Shown here piece after piece: positions 57,008 to 64,000 of a stretch of DNA of 64,000 nucleotides (the stretch's first letter is position 1; the number at the start of each line of letters is the position of its first letter). The position numbers and the translations under genes are program-made. The stretch is from Hyparrhenia diplandra. Taxonomy: Eukaryota > Streptophyta > Magnoliopsida > Poales > Poaceae. The stretch is from NCBI GenBank assembly GCA_015847255.1, contig JADLZK010011225.1:62001-126000 (forward strand), written 5' to 3'. Below the pieces are notes generated by a model. That model made no database searches. It had not been told where the DNA came from and was given only the letters and a program-made list of their open reading frames with translations.

Positions 57008-58379
57008 GTAAGATCGGTAGTTATCCATATTTATTTCCTTGCATTGGATAATCATTTTCCTTTAGCATATTTATATTTCTAGCCTTGCACTAGAAAAGAA
57101 AAAATAAATATTTGTTTGTTGCATAGACATGAAAAACTCTAAGCCCCATGTGAGTAATTTTGTGGTGTGTAACAACCCACAAGGATATTTACTATGGTGG
57201 CATAAAAATAAAATAAATATGCATGCATCATCATCCTTATTTGCATAGAAAATCCCAAAAATATTTAATGCTGCTTTGAAAGATTTCTAGACGACAAAAG
57301 CAACATGGCTAACCCCTAAACGCTTAATCAAGTTCCACTAGCTTTGTTGTCTATTTGAGATTAGCGATTTCAAGAGGAGAAGGGACATGTTAGGCGCCAC
57401 ACTTGACGCCAACTACCTCAACTTCTACATCATTGAAGGTTACACTCAATCTAGCTTGGGGAGTGCAACCCCAGTTATCCAGATAAGTATCTTACTATCT
57501 TATTATCTATATTATATTATTATTATTAGTTAAATATTTTGTTTGCTAGAAAGTTTGTTGAAGAGTTTAGTTTTTATATATAGTCTAAAAAGAGTCTTTT
57601 GTTAGAGTGTGGAATAAAAAGGATCAAGTGAGAGTGCACACTAAAGTTTACTTTGCTCAACTAAAAGGAACCTTAAAAATTTGCCAACATGGAGATGATG
57701 AATAGTTGCTCCGTTGTTATACTTTTCAAGTACCTACCTTTCAAGCCTAATTTCTCTCGAGCTTTTAAATGCAACTGCTTTGATTTGAAGATTTGCTTTG
57801 AACTGAAAAACTGTGGGTAGCAAATGCTTGCTCTAAAGTCTAGGTAATTGACGGATATGATATATGAAAGTCTGATTTGCTATTTATCTTACTCCTAGTG
57901 ATACTAGATTTCGGAGATTTATCTTTGGAAAATTAAAGTGCACATGATAAGTTCCCATGTGACAAGAGTGTTGAACCTCCTACCACAAGCCATATATACA
58001 TGCTCCCTAGATTAGGAAAATCTTTTTGAAAAATATATATAGGTTGCTTGCTTTGCATTGAGTTTGTTCAATCTTTTGTCTAACCCTTAGAAACTTGTCA
58101 TGCTGATCATGTACACTCCACTCATTTCATTTCATTCCATTCCACTCTATACATATATGCTATTTCCATCCTAGAAGTACGCATCACCTATATACATTCA
58201 CTATATATAAACACCCATCCACTCATTCATTGCTAGCCAATATCTTACAAAAGCTCCATTATATTTATACCTCTCAAAAGTTATTGCAAAAGAGATCTGG
58301 GTTGTATATTTATTCTAAAAAAAAGAGAAGAAAAAAAAGAAGAAGAAAAAAGAAAGAAAAAAAAAAAAAGAAAGAGGGA
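57008..58379 (+). mobile_element. Element E middle non-coding region
   Basis: Athila-type non-coding sequence; 57700-57750 parallels J 12645-12700 (GATGATGAATAGTTGCTC). 57380-57480 has a short open stretch (GCCAACTACCTCAACTTC) without recognisable identity. A purine run (AAAGAGAAGAAAAAAAAG type) fills 58315-58380. Confidence 0.5.
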
Positions 58380-58605
58380 GATGAAAAATGGACAAAAGTC
58401 CTACGGGCGAGTAGAGCCTACCTCCCTAAAAGAGATGAAAAATGAACAAGTGTTCGAGGATGAGTAGAGCCCACATCTCTAAAAATAAAGATGAAAAATA
58501 GACAAGTGTCCGAGGGTGAGTAGAACCCACATCTTTAAAGAGAGGAAATAAAAGACAAAAGTCTAGGGCCGGCAGAGCCCACCTCTCTAAAAAGAAAAAA
58601 TAAAG
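58380..58605 (+). repeat. Minisatellite of about 60 bp, four copies
   Basis: Units run roughly GATGAAAAATGGACAAAAGT, CC(T/G)...GGGCGAGTAGAGCC, CACCTCTCTAAAAA. Copies start near 58380, 58432, 58488 and 58548. The same unit, one to two copies, occurs before the 3' end of A, D, J and G. Confidence 0.75.
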
Positions 58606-59291
58606 AAAGAAAAAGATACAACCCAGTTTCTCTTTAAAGTTTCCAAAAAGAGAGAAGATTCCTCAAGGAGCAAAAGTAAGATTTCCCATCATCTATTCTA
58701 TTCACTTCACTACATACTTTACTATCCACCATACACATGCACCACTTGATCGGTGTGACTTGTAACTTTGGATCCATTGCTTGAATTTACAATATGTGCT
58801 TAGTAAGTAAATAAATTATTTTCTCCTACCTATGAGCTCCAGATATATAAGCCTTAGATATAGGGTGAGAGAGAAGAAGGCATAGTGTGCTATTGCCTTA
58901 GTCAAAATTACTACATATTCTGAGAGAAAGGCAACACTACCTTATTGCCTTAGAAAGGATCCACAAAAACCACAAATGAGAGATTAGAGAGAAAAGTCAT
59001 CTTCGAGGAACTTTTGAGTTTTATTTGAAAACCAGCAAAAAACTCAGAATGACAGAGTTGAACAAAAGAGTTTGAGATATATAGTGTTTGACTTGATTGT
59101 TCTATCTTTCAATTACCCAAGATTAAAGAAAAAGATATAAGCCCCAAAAGGTAAGAGGTAATATGGGTAAATTTTGAAAAGTTTATTCTTATCTAGAGAG
59201 AAATTTTGTTTGAAAGCATGTGTACTCTTAAGGTGTGAAAGCGTTGTACCAACTCCTGATCCATTGCTAAGATTGGCTTTGCTAGGGACTA
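58606..59291 (+). mobile_element. Element E 3' non-coding end
   Basis: AT-rich sequence parallel to the 3' region of J, with repeated words such as CTATTGCCTTA. No gene is seen. Confidence 0.5.
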
Positions 59292-59314
59292 GCAAAGGGT
59301 AAGCTTGGGGAACT
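59292..59314 (+). other. Polypurine tract of element E
   Basis: GCAAAGGGTAAGCTTGGGGA lies a few bases before TGTTGACACC. Confidence 0.78.
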
Positions 59315-60744
59315 TGTTGACACCTGTTATAGCATAATATTACTAGTCAACTAAACATGGAAAAGGGCATAATTTGAATAATCAACATAGACTAGGGGTC
59401 TAACTAACATAATTCTACGAGCTTTGGTGATTTATGACTTTTACAGGACTTTAACGGATAAATGCAGAGAAAGTTCCGTAATATATCTCACATATGATGA
59501 CAAGCCTTGACCGTGAATTAACTCAACCCGAAAAAGTGGACTAAAACACTCTAGAAGATACCGAGAAGACACCAGAAGAGACGAGAGGCCGAGAGGAGAC
59601 TCTGACCGGGCGGCCACCAGTCTCATTTGGGCCGGCCGCAAAGCTACAGTGCCAATGCAGCCCATCTTCGTAGGTCAGTTTGTAACCGACTTTGGGGTTG
59701 TATCTACACCGTTGCCAAGGTCGGTTTGATCCAAGGGCTATCATTCATCGCCAAGGGCTATATAAGAAGACCCCCTGACCCCAGGGTGAAACCCTAATTC
59801 ATTCTATCTCATTCTATTCATTAACTCTCAGTTGTAGAGGTGTCCCAATGTAAGGATAACCTCTCTCTGGGATTAGTGAATTAGATGTAGATTAGAAGAA
59901 GATTAGCAATGTAATTAGAAGAAGATTAGACATATAATTAGAACTAGATTAGATCTAACTTAGATCTAATCAGGAGTAAAAGGAGAGAGGAGCTATGCTC
60001 CTGTTCTGGAGATGTCTTCAGAGTATGGTATGTCTTTATATCTTCTCTACAAGACTTATGATTCATTTATTTATCTTCTCTATTCACTTCCATGCTTTTC
60101 ATATATGGTTAAGTATAGTTGTTATATTATTGCATGGGATCTCCGCTCGTATTGAGTGCTCTAGTTATTCATGGTAGCTAGAGTAGTAATCTATAGTATA
60201 GATATGGTGTCTAGGCTATAGGTTACCTGAGGTTGCGCCCAATCCCACGGATAGTTGTGGTAGCCCTGTGGGTGACTTGGCTGAAGGCCTGTGTAGTCCA
60301 CCACGTTCGGATTGGTGTTTTTGTAGAGCTTTTAGGCAGCCTTCTCCCAACTACCTTCTTCCCAGTCTACTTCAAGAGTTGGGACGGACCTGCTGCTCCA
60401 AAGTGCATTAGTATAATTGCTATCGTAGAACCTAAGTAATAGAGAAGTATTCAGGAACCTTGATCTCTCCCTTTGATCTCTTGATTAGTTTAGTAATTCC
60501 TTGATAACTTAAATAGCTTATTATTTTATGCTTATTTATCCTTTAACATTTACCCCCTCACTATAGTCTAATGGTTTGCTAAGTTAGTGGATACATGATT
60601 GTGACTTATTAGAATTCTTTAGCCAAAGCTTCCCTGTGGATACGATACTCTAGAATACTCATCCTAGGGAAAAGCTACAATGGTAGGTGTTGTCAGGCGC
60701 TGCGTAATCCTTCATATTCTATTAGCACTTAACAAATGCCAACA
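59315..60744 (+). mobile_element. 3' LTR of element E
   Basis: A 1430-bp LTR matching 52720-54156, with a TATA box at 59759. It is followed by the CCCCT duplication. Confidence 0.93.
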
Positions 60745-60839
60745 CCCCTCCTTCGAATGGCGGCTGCATGACACCATGTAGAGGCGGTGCATTGGGTGGT
60801 TCACGCCAAATTTAGAGAAGAACACCGCCTTAGCTCCTG

Positions 60840-60848
60840 TATAAATAG
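60840..60848 (+). promoter_or_regulatory. TATA box of the element G LTR
   Basis: TATAAATAG followed by a C/T-rich leader and CACACACTCCAC, the same layout as J at 8487. Confidence 0.5.
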
Positions 60849-61090
60849 AGAGACATTCCCCCTCTCTCAACACACACTCCACTGGAGCTACTCTTCATAT
60901 ATTTGTTCTTCAGTTTGTAGCTTTACTTTTTAGTTTTTTAGAGCAAGGGAAAGCTACCTTGGAGAGCTTGGCTCCTTGGAGGAAAGACCTTTGGGTATGA
61001 ATAGAGTTATTTGTTCTTCCAAAGCTATGCTCTCATATTACTTTTATAGTCATAATTATGAAGTAGAGTATGGTTATTGTGTTATGCTCT

Positions 61091-62387
61091 TGTTGGTATT
61101 TTTTAGCGTAGCAGATAAATCCGCAAGCGCACGGAAGTACCGTTTAGCTTTCACCCCAAGTATTCAGTGGTATCGATTTCCACGGGAACGCGAAGTGACT
61201 AGAAAGGATCAAGTACGCCCAAGAGATAAGAAAGAATAATATTTTTGTAGGTAGAGAGGGGTTCTCTAAGGTTTCCCCAAGATTACTAAATACCAAGGTT
61301 CAAAGCTTACTAAACCCTACTTACGGAGAGCAAATGAACCTTTCCGATTCTCGAAGAGCGGGAAACGGTAATCGGGTCGGGCCGCCAAAAGCTCTCACGA
61401 AAAACACCAACCCGCACGTGGTGGACTACAAAGGCCTCGACGGAGCTGTCACCCGGGGCTACCACAACTATTCCGTAGGTTTGGGCGCAAACTCGGGTAA
61501 TACACTAGCCTAGACACCACGTCTATGCTAATGATTACTAAACTAGCCGGATCCTGGACTAGAGCACTCCGGTCGAGCGGAATTCCAAAGTAAGTAAAAT
61601 AAAGCAATACTGAATTAAGTCAAATAATAAACTTGGAAATACCACAAGATAACCTGGACGCTTACTCAAATTGAGTCGGCTCCGTAGGAGGTACAAAAAG
61701 TTGAGGCGAAACCGACAAACCCGACTTCTCCTCTTCTCTTCTCCTCTCACTCTCTTCCTCTTTTCTAAGTATACAACTAGGTGAGAGCCACCTAGAGGGA
61801 CACTACTACTTGATAAAATGTGGAAGTGATGCTCACAATGTAGAATGGTGTGTGTTACAAGTGAGGAGTGCCTCTTTATATAGTGGAGAGGAGGAGGGAA
61901 TGGAGGGCTCTCCTTGCTTCGAGGTCTTCTTGGCGGGAACTAAACATTGCACTACATGCAACCGCGAAAGTGAAAACCGGCTCCAAACCGCCCGAGAAAG
62001 GGGGCGGAGCAGATGGCGAAAATTTGCGCCCGACCGCCGCGAGGCGCCGACCGACCCCCCTCGGGCTGGGCCTCCCGCCCCGCCCTTCCTGTTGATGCGC
62101 GTTTTTGTCCTTCAAATGTTGGGCCTATGATGGTGCATGGGCCAAATTGTGCGCCGGGTTTGGTCCTCTTGATTGATCCACTCCTTGGCGTCTTTTTATT
62201 CAATACGTTTTTTCTAATTTATTTGACGACTTTTGTACCTGTTTCCACTCTTATACCTGCAAAACATAATTTCTACGAATAGGTGGAACTAGGTTAGAAG
62301 TAAAGGTATATGTAACATAAGTTTGCCCATTTCTCATGAATTGGATAAAGGTTGGCGGTATAATATACTCGATAATGACCGCCAACA
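61091..62387 (-). mobile_element. Element F: solo LTR of the D family
   Basis: A single 1297-bp unit, TGTTGGTATTTTTTAGCG to GACCGCCAACA, flanked by GCTCT (61086-61090 and 62388-62392). The segment 61860-61930 is almost the same as 32045-32110 in D, including the minus-strand TATA box at about 61876. It lacks the duplicated LTR-end block of D. No interior is left. Confidence 0.88.
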
Positions 62388-63207
62388 GCTCTCATATTAC
62401 TTTTATAGTCATAATTATGTGTCATGAGAGTAGCATATTTAACTTTATGCTTAATCAATCATATAACTTATAAAATCGGGATTAGAGTAAAGTTGAGGTG
62501 CCGGTTCATCATGCTTTTGGGTATGCCCAAGTCTCTTACCGTTGATCCGAGGTGTCGGGGCTCGGGGGATTTGGGTAGTTTCGTATATGCAAGCATGGTG
62601 CTTGGGTATGGAGAGACGGGTGAATACATTTCCCTTTTCACAGTTGAGGGGTAGGCAGTAGGTGGTGACAAACTGTGCCCGCCCTTCGTAATCCCCCATG
62701 TTTGTCTAGGGTGTAGGAGTCTAAAATGGTACATGAGGTTGCTGGCAAACTAGTACTTGGTACTCTCTTGACCTTCTTCACAATTAGCTCTAATACTAGT
62801 TATGTGACTTGTATGATTATCAACTAATCTTGTATGACTATACTAGATTAATGCCTGCTCGACTTAGGATTATTATTTTCTTTCTTTTATTCTTTCTTTT
62901 CCCTTTTGTTCTTTGAGAAATGCCAAGTGTGTGTCCACTATCTTGAATATCACCGTTTTACCCCCTGTCATAGACATTGGTGCACTTGCAAGCATTATTA
63001 TCCAAGGTCATACTCATACTAGACTCATAATCAAATGCCTTCCTTTGGGAAAATATAAATAACGATACCCTAAATACTTCTGGGTGAAATGCTACAATGA
63101 TAGCTCCGTACACTTGTGGATAAATATCTAATATGGTTAAGGAAATATCGAGGACATTACCGTGTAGCATTACTAATTAATAGTGATGTTGCTAAGTAAA
63201 GCCAACA

Positions 63208-63300
63208 GGCATTTCTGGTGCCATTGCTAAGGATGGATCCAAACCCTGTACTTATTGGCAATGTTAAGAAATGCCAACAAGCATTTCTGACGCCATTGCC
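63208..63300 (+). repeat. Two successive LTR-end and primer-site blocks in element G
   Basis: GCCAACAGGCATTTCTGGTGCCATTGC at 63201-63227 is followed 72 bases later by GCCAACAAGCATTTCTGACGCCATTGCC at 63273-63300. Both keep the LTR end CCAACA and a damaged tRNA-Asp-type site (TGGTGCCATTGC; TGACGCCATTGCC). Which one was used last cannot be told. Confidence 0.7.
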
Positions 63301-63428
63301 AGGGAAGGAATTTTGATGAAAGAATCTAATAGGGCATGATCATGATAATATGCATGTAAGGTAGTCATTGTCTATGTAGGCTAACTTCGCTTGTTTTCTC
63401 CTGTTGTGGGTGAAGATAGGGATAGTGT

Positions 63429-64000
63429 ATGACCGGTCGCAATCTACCGGCAAACTACCTCGAGAATGCGGAGGCACTCCTAAGGAAGAACAGTTCTTGT
63501 ACCTCTTCTTCTGCTCCACCGATGGTTGAACCAGTCACCCCCGCACCATCCACTACTCCAATCATGGCCAAGACACTCCGCGACTACTCCGTCCCCGCTA
63601 TTGCCAACGTGCCCATTGGGCCGGCTATCAACACTGGGAATGGGAACTTCGAGCTCCACACTAGCCTCATCACGATGGTGCAGGCAAACCAATTCCATGG
63701 TTTGCCTAGTGAGGACGTGAACGTGCATCTCCAACACTTCCTCGAACTGTGCGACACCATCGTCATCAAGGACGTCGCACCAGAGAGCATCCAGCTCTGC
63801 TTGTTTCCCTTCTCCCTCTCAGGGAGGGCGAAACAGTGGTTCTACAAGGAACGGGAAGCTATCAACACGTGGGCCCATTGTTCCATGGCGTTCCTCGCCA
63901 AATTATTCCCATGGGCAAAACCAGTGCCCTGAGGGGATGAATTTCAAACTTCTAGCAAAACACCATGGAATCCATTCCCGAGGCATGGGAAAGGCTGCAA
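63429..64000 (+). pseudogene. Element G gag, runs off the window
   Basis: Open from ATG 63429; the start matched in J and D is ATG 63564 (MAKTLRDYSVPAIANVPIGP). Gag landmarks are intact: ITMVQANQFHGLPSEDVNVH, LQHFLELCDTIVIKDVAPES and LFPFSLSGRAKQWFYKER. A frameshift near 63925 follows AKLFPWAKPVP, and the rest lies beyond 64000. It is the best-preserved gag in the window. Confidence 0.8.

Larger units (their letters stand above)
52720..60744 (+). mobile_element. Element E: Athila-like LTR element without gag or pol
   Basis: LTRs are at 52720-54156 and 59315-60744, flanked by CCCCT at 52715-52719 and 60745-60749. It has a good primer site and purine tract. The 5.2-kb interior has no gag, protease, polymerase or integrase motif. 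It contains conserved Athila non-coding blocks (54820-55020 and 57700-59290) and several exon-like open blocks between 54296 and 57007. Long stretches of the two LTRs are identical, so insertion is recent relative to the others. Confidence 0.9.
52358..63207 (+). mobile_element. LTR of element G, split by elements E and F
   Basis: The start (TATTGGCGGTC, TA in place of TG) aligns with the reverse complement of D's LTR end; a shared early part runs to 52719. It resumes at 60745 with a TATA box at 60840, is cut again at 61091-62387, and continues to GCCAACA at 63207 beside a primer site. Later parts parallel J's LTR (GGTGAAATGCTACAA). The sum without insertions is about 1.5 kb. A second LTR-end-like block ends at 63279. 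Confidence 0.8.

Overview
This window is plant heterochromatin, most likely from a grass, made of LTR retrotransposons nested inside one another. I see no host gene, tRNA or rRNA gene, or prokaryotic signal. The plant assignment rests on Ty3/gypsy Athila-type elements (primer site TGGCGCCGTTGCCGGGA, matching the tRNA-Asp type), Tat-type elements (two RNase H domains plus an antisense extra gene) and a Tekay/Del-type LTR. Elements carry letters here, and the nesting was reconstructed by hand from LTR ends (TG...CA), 5-bp target duplications and the continuity of broken domains.

Layout. G is an Athila-type element (+ strand) seen at 48776-64000. Its 3' region, an LTR and a second primer site plus gag follow each other, so one LTR appears shared by two copies. 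B is a Tat-type element (- strand, before 1 to 48775) inserted in G. A is an Athila-type element (- strand, 1209-40189, duplication AGCGC) inserted in the 5' part of B's antisense gene. I is a Tat-type element (+ strand, 7006-27406, GGGTC with one mismatch) that splits A between reverse transcriptase and RNase H. J is Athila-like (+ strand, 7977-15582) and sits in I's 5' LTR. D is Athila-like (- strand, 30914-39740, ATCTT) and sits in A's 5' LTR. Within G lie a 3.06-kb Tekay-like solo LTR (49214-52270, ATAGA), E (+ strand, 52720-60744, CCCCT) and F, a D-family solo LTR (61091-62387, GCTCT). The depth reaches five levels: G, B, A, I, J.

Coding state. A, B and I keep recognisable gag, protease, reverse transcriptase, RNase H and integrase, all broken by frameshifts, stops or substitutions. 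A and B have each lost one reverse transcriptase catalytic aspartate. J and D keep gag and a protease-like domain but no polymerase or integrase, so they could move only with enzymes from another element. E has no recognisable gag or pol; instead it has several open blocks bordered by splice-like signals.

Best leads: the exon-like blocks in E; a J LTR fragment copied, with its junction, into the other LTR of I; intron-bearing antisense genes in I and B, with a TATA-type promoter for B's gene; hairpin-bearing tandem repeats in B; five copies of a 16-bp motif in each LTR of I; and clustered small differences between sister LTRs at CNG/CG sites, which suggest methylation-linked consensus errors.
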